Below the pieces are notes generated by a model. It saw nothing but the letters and a program-made list of their open reading frames with translations, had not been told where the DNA came from and searched no databases. From Chitinophagaceae bacterium (GTDB taxonomy: Bacteria; Bacteroidota; Bacteroidia; Cytophagales; Cytophagaceae), in contig JAQBNS010000052.1 in assembly GCA_028288405.1 (NCBI GenBank), positions 1 to 64,000 of the forward strand: 64,000 bases of DNA, read 5' to 3'. Shown here piece after piece: positions 25,910 through 34,990 of this stretch. The position numbers and the translations under genes are program-made. Each line of letters begins with the position of its first letter. Position 1 is the first letter of the stretch.

Positions 25910-26686
25910 TTACTGAATGTTAAACTGATCGGCATCTTTCCAGGCCGGAAATTTTTCTCTAAACTTTAGCAAGGCATCGGCACTCCATGTGCTAATACCC
26001 CAAACTTCTTTCTCTTCTTCTTCCCAAAGTACTTCGCCTTTAAAATCGATGCTGGCAGAAGCACCATTATAAGAGATGTCCAGGCCATCTGTTCCTACCC
26101 TATTGGCGCCCGCTACATAAGCGATGTTCTCTATGGCTCTTGCTTTAAGCAAAGTACTCCAAACTTTTACACGCGCTTGCGGCCAGTTGGCCACATAAAT
26201 CAAGGCATCGTAAGCATTGTTGACATTTCTTGACCAAACAGGAAAACGCAAATCATAGCAAACCAAAGGAGAAATTTTCCAACCTTTCCATTCTACGACG
26301 AGTTGTTGTTGGCCCGCTCCATACACTTCGTGTTCGCCCGCCATGCGAAACAAATGGCGCTTGTCGTAAGTTTTATACGTACCATCGGGAAACATCCATA
26401 CTAAACGATTGTAAAATAGTCCACCTTCCTGAACAATATAACTGCCGCAAACAGAAGCTTGTGTTTGCGAAGCCATTTGCCTCAACCATTTGAACGTATG
26501 AAGATTCATCGGTTCAGCAAGGGCAGATGCATTCATGGTAAAACCCGTTGTAAACATTTCAGGTAATACGATCACATCCACTTGTTCTTTCAACTGCCAG
26601 ATTTTTTCCTCCAGCATGCTGCGATTAGCCGTTGGGTTTTCCCAGTGAAGAGATGTTTGCAGGATCGCTATTTTTAAATCTTGCAT
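25910..26686 (-). CDS. Omega-amidase (nitrilase superfamily, YafV/NIT2-like)
   Basis: A 258-residue carbon-nitrogen hydrolase with the catalytic triad visible: Glu43 in VIVLPEMFTTGF, Lys109 in YDKRHLFRMAGEH, and Cys143 in PLVCYDLRFPVWSRN. The motifs fit omega-amidases, which hydrolyse alpha-ketoglutaramate or alpha-ketosuccinamate. The upstream gene is a glutamine-transaminase-type aminotransferase overlapping by 13 bp; together they form the glutamine transaminase-omega-amidase pathway. Confidence 0.9.
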   Translation of the reverse strand: MQDLKIAILQTSLHWENPTANRSMLEEKIWQLKEQVDVIVLPEMFTTGFTMNASALAEPMNLHTFKWLRQMASQTQASVCGSYIVQEGGLFYNRLVWMFPDGTYKTYDKRHLFRMAGEHEVYGAGQQQLVVEWKGWKISPLVCYDLRFPVWSRNVNNAYDALIYVANWPQARVKVWSTLLKARAIENIAYVAGANRVGTDGLDISYNGASASIDFKGEVLWEEEEKEVWGISTWSADALLKFREKFPAWKDADQFNIQ

Positions 26687-27825
26687 AATATTTCCGCAGC
26701 TTGTTGTAACGTCTCCTCTTTCTTAGCAAAACAAAAACGCAAGATCTGTTGATCCGTTTTGTCATGGTAAAATACAGACACAGGTATAGCAGCCAATTTC
26801 ATTTCCTTCACCATCCACTCTGCCATGTCTGTTTCTTTTTTATCACTTACTGCCGCATAAGACAGCAATTGAAAGTAGGTGCCTTCCGTAGGTATGGATT
26901 TAAATCCTGAATGCTTGATCGCATTTAAGAAATAATTTCTTTTCGATTGAAAAAAAGAAGATAAGTTGTGGTGCCAATCCGTATCGTCAAGCATATCGCT
27001 TACCGCATGTTGTATGGGAGTGACAGCACTGAAGGTATTGTATTGATGCACTTTTCTGAACTCTTTCGTCAGATGAGCAGGAGCAACACAAAAACCCAAA
27101 CGCCATCCGGTGGCATGGTATGTTTTTCCGAAAGAGCCAACGGTCAATGTTTTCTCTCTGATGAAAGGATCTGCAGCTAAGCAAAAATGATGCGCGCCGT
27201 CAAATACCATGTGTTCGTATACTTCATCACTTAACACGAGCATATCATGTCGTTGCAACAACTCACGCAACGCATTCACATCCTCTTTAGTAAATACCGT
27301 ACCGGTTGGATTATGAGGAGAATTTAAAATCAACAAACGAGTGCGTGAAGTGATCGCCGCTTCTACTTTGTTCCAATCGATTTTAAAATCAGGATAGGTC
27401 GTTTTAACAAAAACCGGTTTCCCTCCGTTCAATAGGATAGCCGGCTCGTAACAATCGAATGCCGGTTCGATGATGATGACTTCGTCGCCGGCTTTGATCA
27501 GCGCAGTGATGGCAGAGAAGCAAGCTTCCGTAGCGCCGCAGGTAATGGTAATTTCATTTACCGGATCAAATGGAGCACCATACACACTGGCGTATTTCGT
27601 TGCCAGCTTTTCTCGCAGCGATAAAATACCCGCCATGGGAGCATATTGATTTTTACCGGATAACATGTGATGAGAAACTCTTTCCACCAGATAAGAAGGG
27701 ACATCAAAATCCGGAAAGCCTTGCGCCAGGTTGACTGCGTTGTACTGCATAGCCAAACCAGACATGGTGGTAAAAATATTGGTGCCGATATGTGGAAGTT
27801 TGGAATGCACGTCGACGCTATTCAT
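26674..27825 (-). CDS. PLP aminotransferase, methionine/glutamine transaminase K type (YbdL-like)
   Basis: A 383-residue class I aminotransferase. NSPHNPTGTVFTKED is the substrate/PLP region, LVLSDEVYEHMVFDG holds the ring-binding Asp/Tyr, and TVGSFGKTYHATGWRLGF has the Schiff-base Lys234 in the YbdL/kynurenine-transaminase context. Such enzymes transaminate methionine or aromatic acids, often using glutamine. Overlap with the omega-amidase gene supports a role in methionine salvage or glutamine-linked transamination. The def gene is 3 bp upstream. Confidence 0.9.
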   Translation of the reverse strand: MNSVDVHSKLPHIGTNIFTTMSGLAMQYNAVNLAQGFPDFDVPSYLVERVSHHMLSGKNQYAPMAGILSLREKLATKYASVYGAPFDPVNEITITCGATEACFSAITALIKAGDEVIIIEPAFDCYEPAILLNGGKPVFVKTTYPDFKIDWNKVEAAITSRTRLLILNSPHNPTGTVFTKEDVNALRELLQRHDMLVLSDEVYEHMVFDGAHHFCLAADPFIREKTLTVGSFGKTYHATGWRLGFCVAPAHLTKEFRKVHQYNTFSAVTPIQHAVSDMLDDTDWHHNLSSFFQSKRNYFLNAIKHSGFKSIPTEGTYFQLLSYAAVSDKKETDMAEWMVKEMKLAAIPVSVFYHDKTDQQILRFCFAKKEETLQQAAEILCKI

Positions 27826-27828
27826 TGC

Positions 27829-28380
27829 TTAACGCTTGACAGGAAAACGCATGCGGTAAGCAGCATCAACTATTCCTTTGCTGATGTTGATGAGCTTTGA
27901 TTTATACAATCTCTTTTTCAATGGAGAAAGATGATCTGTAAATAAAATGCCTTCAATGTGATCGTATTCGTGTTGAATCACTCGCGCAGCCATGCCGCTG
28001 TATTCTTCTTTATGTTTCTTCCAGTTTTCATCGTAATATTCGATGATCAAACTTTCCGGACGTTCTACTGCTGCACGTATACCCGGTATACTCAGGCAGC
28101 CTTCTTCATAAGGCCAATCCTCACCCATCTCTTCAACGATGACAGGATTAATAAATGCCTTTTTCAAATCCGGGTATTCAGAATCTTCAAATCCTCCCGC
28201 ATCAATCACAAACAATCGCTTGCTCAATCCTATCTGAGGAGCTGCCAGGCCAACACCGCTTGCCGTGTACATGGTTTCATACATGTCTGCAATGAGCTGA
28301 GTCAGGTCTTCTCCTTTTGGAATTTCTTCTGCTACTTTCTTCAACACAGGGTCTCCGTAGGCAACGATGGGTAAAATCAT
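27829..28380 (-). CDS. def: Peptide deformylase
   Basis: A 183-residue metalloenzyme that removes the formyl group from new proteins. All three motifs are intact: GVGLAAPQIG (43-52), EGCLSIP with metal-binding Cys95, and QHEYDHIEG with His137, Glu138 and His141. Length is normal. It is followed closely by the aminotransferase gene. Confidence 0.96.
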   Translation of the reverse strand: MILPIVAYGDPVLKKVAEEIPKGEDLTQLIADMYETMYTASGVGLAAPQIGLSKRLFVIDAGGFEDSEYPDLKKAFINPVIVEEMGEDWPYEEGCLSIPGIRAAVERPESLIIEYYDENWKKHKEEYSGMAARVIQHEYDHIEGILFTDHLSPLKKRLYKSKLINISKGIVDAAYRMRFPVKR

Positions 28381-28458
28381 AAAATAGTAAATGTTTGCTG
28401 TTTTAAATTTAAGGAAAAGGAAGGAAAGTAGAGGTATGAAGAGAAGATTTTGTGAATT

Positions 28459-28617
28459 AGTGGTCAGTTGTCAGTGATCAGTAGTCCCCGCAGGGTCTCC
28501 TGAAAGGGACCCTGCGCTCTTGAATGCAGCGAAGTCTCGTCTTTCAAGTAACTCGCAGGGTACTCTTCGAGAGACCCTGCGGGAACTGAATGTCTAACGA
28601 CTAACCACTAACGACTA
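28459..28617. repeat. Heptamer arrays enclosing a GCAGGGTCTC palindrome (F)
   Basis: Outer left array: AGTGGTC, AGTTGTC, AGTGATC, AGTAGTC (28459-28486). Outer right array, inverted: TTAGTGG, TTAGTCG, TTAGACA (to 28617), ending in the stop codon of ruvX. Inside, CCCGCAGGGTCTC (28487-28499) pairs perfectly with GAGACCCTGCGGG (28571-28583), and each side also has a local hairpin partner (GGGACCCTGC, GCAGGGTACT), so a cruciform with two side hairpins is possible. The outer arms are of different sub-types and pair only loosely. The rest of 28381-28614 is AT-rich spacer. Confidence 0.85.
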
Positions 28618-29028
28618 TCTTCTACTTTCCATATACGACTGCAAAATAATTGCCGCACTGACCTTATCGACATTGCCCTTAACCCGTCTGTCTTTTTTCT
28701 TCATCCCACCGGCAATCATAGCATCCATGGCCATGACAGAAGTAAAACGTTCATCCACTTCTTTCACTTCGATCTGAGGAATATCTCGTTGCAATACTTT
28801 GATAAATCCCTTCACGTTCATCGCTGTTTGAGAAGGTGTACTATCTAATCTTTTAGGCATGCCAATCACAAACAGGATGACTTCCTCTTTGCTAATATAC
28901 TCTTTTATAAAATCCAGTAACGTTCCTGTAGGTACCGTGGTTAGAGGAGTTGCAATTAATTGAAGGGGATCGGTTACAGCCAGACCGGTGCGTTTCAATC
29001 CATAATCAATGGCCATGATACGCGGCAT
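28615..29028 (-). CDS. ruvX: Holliday junction resolvase-like protein (YqgF family)
   Basis: A 137-residue RNase H-fold protein; RIMAIDYGLKRTGLAVTD has the first catalytic Asp, VIGMPKRLD the central strand, and VKEVDERFTSVMAMDAM the second acidic site. The family acts in 16S rRNA 5' processing and possibly recombination. The ORF's TTG at 29031 is less likely than the ATG at 29028, which overlaps the previous stop. The stop codon TAG lies in the heptamer repeat F. Confidence 0.92.
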   Translation of the reverse strand: MPRIMAIDYGLKRTGLAVTDPLQLIATPLTTVPTGTLLDFIKEYISKEEVILFVIGMPKRLDSTPSQTAMNVKGFIKVLQRDIPQIEVKEVDERFTSVMAMDAMIAGGMKKKDRRVKGNVDKVSAAIILQSYMESRR

Positions 29029-29777
29029 CAATTACAGTTTCTGGACTTGTGAATCAATGTACGTACGCCATTTTCCATCGTCAGTGCTTTAGGGAAAAGC
29101 ACTTCATTTTCTATACGGACGTGAAAATTTAACTCTTTTTCAAATTCTCTCAACTCAAAAAACAATACCCTTAACTCTAGTGAGTCGGAAGGTAAATGCG
29201 TGTATTGATTCGTCAAAGAACGGATACCAGCCATTTCATCGTCATCCAATAAATGGTGTAAAGAATATTCTTTGATGGAGCACCGTTCCATTTCCATCAT
29301 CAGTTTGGAAGAAATTTTCCTTTCCTCCAAACTCTTCGCCAATTGGCGCAAGTAGGCGAATAAATGGTCTTCTTCTTCAAAGATATGGTGTACAAAATCT
29401 TCCTGGAAATAGGGAAATGCCCATTTCAAATCCGTGATTCGTTTATCGTCGGTTGTATTATTGAAATCCTGAATGATCGTTGAAAAATAAGGAAGCTTTT
29501 CCTTTACAAACAACCGGTGCATGAAACTTAAATAGTCGATCACGTGCAAAGCCGTATGCTTATTGAGTGTCAAAGGATTTTTCACAAGCTGATACTGGTA
29601 TTGCCAATCTGCCTGACGGATAAATTGCTTCAGGTTAAAAGCATATTTGTTGCTGATGGCTGCTACTGTGCTGTCGGCGTGCTCATAAAACTTTATTCCT
29701 TGTGCGTGCAGCACAAAGCCAAGCTTAGGATCGGCCGCAACCAATTCTCTGATGGGAATATGTAGTTTATTGATCAA
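29028..29777 (-). CDS. Hemerythrin-like protein, possibly Fe-S repair (RIC/YtfE-like)
   Basis: A 249-residue helical protein. The second half shows hemerythrin-type ligands: DFVHHIFEEEDHLFAYL, EYSLHHLLDDDEMAGI and FHVRIENEVLFPKAL (HxxxE). The N-terminal half (RELVAADPKLGFVLHAQGIKFYEH) resembles the start of ScdA_N/RIC proteins but lacks the usual Cys pair. A di-iron protein that repairs Fe-S clusters or senses O2/NO is likely. It overlaps ruvX by one base. Confidence 0.75.
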   Translation of the reverse strand: MINKLHIPIRELVAADPKLGFVLHAQGIKFYEHADSTVAAISNKYAFNLKQFIRQADWQYQYQLVKNPLTLNKHTALHVIDYLSFMHRLFVKEKLPYFSTIIQDFNNTTDDKRITDLKWAFPYFQEDFVHHIFEEEDHLFAYLRQLAKSLEERKISSKLMMEMERCSIKEYSLHHLLDDDEMAGIRSLTNQYTHLPSDSLELRVLFFELREFEKELNFHVRIENEVLFPKALTMENGVRTLIHKSRNCN

Positions 29778-29835
29778 GGTTGTGCAAGTATCTTAGGCTA
29801 AGATAACAAATTTCGCCTCCAGTGTCAATAAGGAA

Positions 29836-29953
29836 AGTGGTAAGTGATAAGTTGTAAGTGATAAGTAAATGGCTATAAAACAGTCCTATAGTCTTAAATT
29901 ATAAGCCTAATGAAAGAATTAAGCGGTTTTCTTACCACTTACACTTACCACTA
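29836..29953. repeat. Heptamer-array inverted repeat G
   Basis: Left arm: AGTGGTA, AGTGATA, AGTTGTA, AGTGATA (29836-29863). Right arm 29931-29953 is its inverse (AGTGGTA, AGTG-TA, AGTGGTA on the minus strand) with one mismatch and one gap over 23 positions. The last right-hand unit contains the TAG stop of the TonB receptor. Confidence 0.8.
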
Positions 29954-32401
29954 TAATTTGATTTGCACCGTCAAATAATACGCCCTGGCATCCGAAGGAA
30001 TAATACCCGGACCCGGATAGCTGTCGGCTCGTCTGGTATAATAACGGTTATCCGATAAGTTATTGATCGTTCCAAACACAGAGAATCTTTTATTGATTTC
30101 ATAAGAAGCCGAAAAGTCCATCACATAATAAGCAGGCATCAGACCGATTACACCATTGCCATGTTTACTAGCAAGAGAAGGAGTATTGGTGGCATCCGTG
30201 AATTGCTCACCGGTATAAGCATATTGAAGTGTGGCTTTAAATTTCTTCGTCTTGTAACTTAAGCCGGTCTTAAAGATGACGTTCGGTGCCAATTCTACTT
30301 TTCTATCGTGAAAAGCACTTTCCTTGCTTCCGGTATACCGGGCATCTACAAAGGTAAGGTTAGAAAAAACAGAAATATTTGACTTCGCGCTTTCACCTTT
30401 GATCAATCTCCAAAGATTAACCTCTACAAACGATTCTACTCCTATATTCAATGAACTGGAGACATTTGTTCTGTAGCGGTACACATTGAACGTAGCAGTA
30501 TCTGTTTCCAAAACGGTACCTATACGATTGTTATAATGAATCATAAACAGACTGATGTCATAGTTGATGATGTCAGAAATATTTCCTCTGGATCCAATGT
30601 CAGCCGAATAACCCGTCTCATCTTTCAAATTAGGATCGACTTGTAAGTTGGGATTGATGACACGCATGTCATTGAAATTAATGGCTCGGTAATTTTGTGA
30701 AACATTAGCGTACAGTTGTAACAGATCACTTTGAATAAAACTCATCCCTACTCCACCGATGATGAAAGAACGGGTATTCTTTCTGTACTCATTCGTGTGA
30801 ATGACATTGTATACATTTCCTGCCAAATCTCTTTGCGGTAAACCATAAAATCCATCCGCTACGGTTTTAATGGTTTCATAGCGTACGCCAGGAATAACGC
30901 TCAGTTTAGGACTTAATTGGAAAATATTCTCGGCAAACAGAGCCAGGTTCTGGTTTGGAAAGGAATAGCTGGAATATTCTAAGTTGCTTTGATTATCCAA
31001 TTTAAAATCAGAAGAAATACCACTTGATGCAGCATTTCCAACGCCTTGTTTTCTGTCTGTATGTCCGTTGTAATAACGCATACCTACTAGCAGCGTGGAT
31101 TCCATCTTGCCTAAATTATAATGCCAAAGTAATCTCGTTTCATTTCCGAAGTTTCTGTATTTATCAATCCAAAGATCTCTGTTTCCTCCATCATCTGCAT
31201 CTGCAGATGTTTTTAATAAGCCAAGAGCCGAGCGGCTCGCAGCCAATCCAAAAAACCGGGTGTTAATTTTTACCCGTTCATTTATCTTGTAATCTAAAGT
31301 CACTGCGGCAAGGTTCCAGTCTACTTTAAACCAGTTTCTTCTTCTGGTGGATTGTCTTGGATCTTGCCTGTAACTATCTTCTGTTAAACCACCGGCTTGC
31401 TGAGCCAGGTAATGCATATAGGTGTATTGCACGCCAATCGACAATCTTGGAGTAACAGTATAAGTGGCGGAAGCATACGCCACATTATTATTAAAACCTG
31501 AATTCGACCTCCAGCCGTCTCCCTGCTTGTGTTGCAGGAAGCCGTAATAATTTACTTTCTTTACTGTACCGCCAACGCTGTTGAACGTATTAAAAAATCC
31601 CCATGAGCCTGCGGATTGACGGCTCACGACTTCTACCTTTTTATCTGCAGGACCTTTCTTTAATTTGAAATTGACCATGCCGCCAAACTGTGTACCATAT
31701 TGAAGAGAAGCCGCACCTCTTACTACTTCTATGCGATCGATGGATTCGCTGGAAGGAGAATAATAACTCTCCGGATACCCCAAGGCATCCGCACTGATGT
31801 CATAACCGTTTTGTCGTGTATTGAAATTAGCGGTACGATTGGGACTTAATCCTCTTCCTCCTATACCCAATTGAATGCCGGCTCCATCACTTTCCCAAAT
31901 GTTCAATCCGGCAATCTTAGAGTAAATCTGACGGCTGTTGTTAGTGGCTGTATTGGCTGTGATGTCGCTCATTACTACAACTTCTGTTTTCTTACCGGCA
32001 TAAATGGCTGTCCCTTCTACATCTTTCAGGCGCGTGACACCAAATGTTTTTTCTTTTTCTCCAACAACAACAATGGAGTCTACTGATGAAACGTGTCCTT
32101 TCAATGGTACATCAACAGAAAGATCGTGACCCGCGACAACGATTTCGCGTTCCACTTTTTTATGTCCAAGAGAAGAAATAACCAGCGTATACTTACCTGA
32201 TTTTACATTGGTAATGGTATAATGCCCTTGTTCGTCAGTAACTGTATAGTAAGAGCTATGCTTTAACCCAACAGAAATATTGCCTAGTGATTCTCCCGGT
32301 GTTTCTGATGTAATGGTTCCGAATACGTTATACGTTTGCGCCTGAACTTCCATACAAAGACAGCCCACTAGGACAAAAACAGAAAACAGCATTATTCGCA
32401 T
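29951..32401 (-). CDS. TonB-dependent outer-membrane receptor (FecA-like)
   Basis: An 816-residue receptor: signal peptide (to VQAQ), a CarboxypepD_reg-like domain (about 24-105: VFGTITSETPGESLGNISVGL), a plug (about 115-245: SIDRIEVVRGAASLQYGTQFGG) and a 22-strand-type barrel ending in a terminal aromatic-poor strand (YYLTVQIKL). Its sequence fits Fe3+-dicitrate/siderophore-type receptors, but the ligand is unproven. It is the last gene of a four-gene operon with DUF4856, imelysin and HTTM genes, overlapping the HTTM gene by 10 bp. Confidence 0.92.
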   Translation of the reverse strand: MRIMLFSVFVLVGCLCMEVQAQTYNVFGTITSETPGESLGNISVGLKHSSYYTVTDEQGHYTITNVKSGKYTLVISSLGHKKVEREIVVAGHDLSVDVPLKGHVSSVDSIVVVGEKEKTFGVTRLKDVEGTAIYAGKKTEVVVMSDITANTATNNSRQIYSKIAGLNIWESDGAGIQLGIGGRGLSPNRTANFNTRQNGYDISADALGYPESYYSPSSESIDRIEVVRGAASLQYGTQFGGMVNFKLKKGPADKKVEVVSRQSAGSWGFFNTFNSVGGTVKKVNYYGFLQHKQGDGWRSNSGFNNNVAYASATYTVTPRLSIGVQYTYMHYLAQQAGGLTEDSYRQDPRQSTRRRNWFKVDWNLAAVTLDYKINERVKINTRFFGLAASRSALGLLKTSADADDGGNRDLWIDKYRNFGNETRLLWHYNLGKMESTLLVGMRYYNGHTDRKQGVGNAASSGISSDFKLDNQSNLEYSSYSFPNQNLALFAENIFQLSPKLSVIPGVRYETIKTVADGFYGLPQRDLAGNVYNVIHTNEYRKNTRSFIIGGVGMSFIQSDLLQLYANVSQNYRAINFNDMRVINPNLQVDPNLKDETGYSADIGSRGNISDIINYDISLFMIHYNNRIGTVLETDTATFNVYRYRTNVSSSLNIGVESFVEVNLWRLIKGESAKSNISVFSNLTFVDARYTGSKESAFHDRKVELAPNVIFKTGLSYKTKKFKATLQYAYTGEQFTDATNTPSLASKHGNGVIGLMPAYYVMDFSASYEINKRFSVFGTINNLSDNRYYTRRADSYPGPGIIPSDARAYYLTVQIKL

Positions 32402-33801
32402 CTTGCAAATTTAGGATGAACAAAGGGTAGTATCCAAGTTTTATGACGGAAGCTTTCGCTTTCTTTTAGCAGATTTACTTGCTTATCGATAAAGCGCTGA
32501 CTGGGAGCTCCATTGAGTGTTACATAACTTTCCACTGTCACAACCGGGTCTTTGATTCCATCTGCCCGATAAATGTCGCCCAGGAAATGTGCATACTGCA
32601 AAATCATATCGGGTTGGGTAGACATCATTTTCTCCTGTAATGGAGTCAGAAAAATCTTATTGTTTACTTCAAGATCTGTTCCTTTATCCGGATCTTTTAC
32701 GTGAAAGAAAGTCAACCCAGTTTTTTCCATCAACATGACACGCCAGGAATAACGAAAACCTTCTTCTGTCCAAAACAAATGTCCCGGATAGATAAAGTAA
32801 CGTAAAGGCAGTAGCACCTGTAAGAGAAAATAAACGGATAACAAAATCAATACAAACTTGCGGTAGCCTGTTGTGATCAATAAAGGAATAGTCTGTTCAA
32901 ATCCTGCCAATTTCTTACCTGCAAGTCTGCGCATTCCATTGATAAAATCTTGATGGTACCGATCCCCAAAGAAGATCAGCGTTATACTCATCATGATGTA
33001 AGGGAACATGCCGATCTGGAAAAACAAGGCGGTGAACGCATGAAATACAAATACAAAAAAATAAGCGATGTATACCGTTCGTTTATTGAACAATAAAAAA
33101 CCAATAAAGAGATCAAAGAGCAAACCTCCCCAACTGAATACATAGGCAATCCATTCTTTCGTAAGCCAAGAGCCTATCCATGGTAAATGACTGTTGGCCG
33201 GCAACCAGAGTCGCAACGGCATCGCTTCAATCAGCCAATCGTAATTAATTTTGGAAAGTCCCGCGAAAAAATAAATTAGAAAAAGCTGCAGTTTAAAAAT
33301 CAAAATGCACCAGTTCGGTACAGTGGTTACTTTCAAGGATGATTTTCTTAAAATATCCATAGAGAAATAACGGTTTGCCGGTACCCAGATCATGAGAAAA
33401 GACACGATACTGACAAAATAATAATGATTGAGGTAAGTAGTTTTATCGATGAGTTCTACATAAGTGAACAACAGAAAAAAAGTAATGATCGATAGTCTGT
33501 AAAATAGTCCGACCGTTACCAATACAGCCGCAATAACCATGGTATAAAAAATCAAAAACATGGTTTGTTCATCGAATGGTCTTACCCATTCAAAACCATA
33601 GTATGTAAAATGGTAAATGGGTTGTACATAATACTCTACTACCCATCCTTTACTGATGAAACGCAGTGTACTGATAAACATAATTGCTCCGAAAGCTATT
33701 CTTAAGATAACCAGCGGAGCAATGGATGTTTGTTGAATAAACACGTTGAGAATTTGATCTTTCCAACGCTGAATAAAATTATATTTAATCGCCGTCATCG
33801 T
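32392..33801 (-). CDS. HTTM-domain membrane protein (gamma-carboxylase-like)
   Basis: A polytopic protein of about 469 residues with the HTTM domain related to vitamin-K-dependent gamma-glutamyl carboxylase. Hydrophobic helices occupy residues 20-330; LIDKTTYLNHYYFVSIVSFLMIWVPANRYFS is the family's central motif region. The C-terminal 120 residues are soluble. I chose the ATG at 33801 (17-bp overlap with the imelysin gene); 33813 is possible. Its role in an uptake operon is unknown; it might modify a partner protein. Confidence 0.85.
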   Translation of the reverse strand, partial: TMTAIKYNFIQRWKDQILNVFIQQTSIAPLVILRIAFGAIMFISTLRFISKGWVVEYYVQPIYHFTYYGFEWVRPFDEQTMFLIFYTMVIAAVLVTVGLFYRLSIITFFLLFTYVELIDKTTYLNHYYFVSIVSFLMIWVPANRYFSMDILRKSSLKVTTVPNWCILIFKLQLFLIYFFAGLSKINYDWLIEAMPLRLWLPANSHLPWIGSWLTKEWIAYVFSWGGLLFDLFIGFLLFNKRTVYIAYFFVFVFHAFTALFFQIGMFPYIMMSITLIFFGDRYHQDFINGMRRLAGKKLAGFEQTIPLLITTGYRKFVLILLSVYFLLQVLLPLRYFIYPGHLFWTEEGFRYSWRVMLMEKTGLTFFHVKDPDKGTDLEVNNKIFLTPLQEKMMSTQPDMILQYAHFLGDIYRADGIKDPVVTVESYVTLNGAPSQRFIDKQVNLLKESESFRHKTWILPFVHPKFARCE

Positions 33802-34897
33802 CACCGAATGCAACCAATACGCCCATTGCTGAAGTCATTTGTCTTTTAATCATCGGTATTTGTTTTTGCAATTCCGTATAAGCGCTATTTACTAAAGCAG
33901 GATTGCTACCAATGGTGGCTGAAAGAGGATCACCTACAGTGGCCCATATCGTAAGTGCTGATGTATACTGTGCTTTAATGCTGTTGTTCAATGTTGATTC
34001 ACCTATTTGATCCAGGTAATCATCAAATCCAATTCCATCTACACCTGCTCTGCTTTTTCCAAGATAAAGTTCTTGCGAAGCATTTGTTGTTAAGATCACT
34101 AACTCAGCAGAAATGCCGCTGTAATAAGCTTCTGTCTTTTCAGGATAAGAAGGTACACCTTGCGTGCCCAGAGGAATGAATACTTTATAATATTTCCCGT
34201 TATCGTAATCCTGTATAAACTGATTGACTACAAGTGAAAGGGAGCTTCCAGCATCTGTACCCGTGCTGGATACGAATTGATTGATATAATTCCCGCCACT
34301 AGGCAACCAGCCATTTAGCGTACTGGTCACTCTGGTTTTGATATCTGTTACTACATCCGCAAGGTATTGTTTTCTTTTAGCGAAATTCGTCGTTGTCGTG
34401 TATTCCAAAACTCTGGAAGCATTATCCGCTGCTACTCCATACAATAAATAATCTACCGCAGGAAATCCTTTAGCAGACAAATTTACCGCTGCATCGAGGT
34501 TATAAGAACCGGAAGTAACATTAGAAGTCACTTGGGATACCGTTACAGGAAAGGTATTGACATTGGATTTCAAATACACTGCAGCGGAAGGGCCAAAGTC
34601 ATAGATTGCACTGTATTGCCAGGCTCTGTATGCATCTTTGAAGAGGACTTGCAGATTTGATAAAGAAGTTTCAGTAGGTGCAGCATTGAAAGCTGTTGTA
34701 GCAGAATCCAATTTATTCACCGCAACAGAAAGCGTCTGGTAATTAGGAATGATGATGTTATTGCCTATGTTTTGTAACAATGGAGTTTGGTCAAAACTAG
34801 CAGTAGGATCTTCGTCCGGTTTCTTGCAAGAACTTATTACAGCCATTGAAACGAGCAAACAAACTCCGGAAGCAATTAATACAGGATTAAATTTCAT
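33785..34897 (-). CDS. Imelysin-family lipoprotein
   Basis: A 370-residue lipoprotein (lipobox VISSC, Cys24) with an imelysin/insulin-cleaving-peptidase-type helical domain. Family members bind or help import iron (for example EfeO and IrpA). The usual GxHxxE metal motif is represented by GFPAVDYLL, lacking both the His and the Glu, so metal binding may be altered. It lies between the DUF4856 gene (93 bp away) and the HTTM gene. Confidence 0.88.
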   Translation of the reverse strand: MKFNPVLIASGVCLLVSMAVISSCKKPDEDPTASFDQTPLLQNIGNNIIIPNYQTLSVAVNKLDSATTAFNAAPTETSLSNLQVLFKDAYRAWQYSAIYDFGPSAAVYLKSNVNTFPVTVSQVTSNVTSGSYNLDAAVNLSAKGFPAVDYLLYGVAADNASRVLEYTTTTNFAKRKQYLADVVTDIKTRVTSTLNGWLPSGGNYINQFVSSTGTDAGSSLSLVVNQFIQDYDNGKYYKVFIPLGTQGVPSYPEKTEAYYSGISAELVILTTNASQELYLGKSRAGVDGIGFDDYLDQIGESTLNNSIKAQYTSALTIWATVGDPLSATIGSNPALVNSAYTELQKQIPMIKRQMTSAMGVLVAFGDDDGD

Positions 34898-34990
34898 ACT
34901 ATTTTAACTAGATATCAGCTGCGCTCTTTTACGAACACAGCTGATAGATTTGAATGATTAATGATTCAAAAATTTATGTACCTCTTGAGA

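Noticed and set aside
28459-28617. CRISPR-like array
   Set aside because: Units are 7 bp, without spacers of constant length, and arranged as an inverted pair, so not CRISPR.
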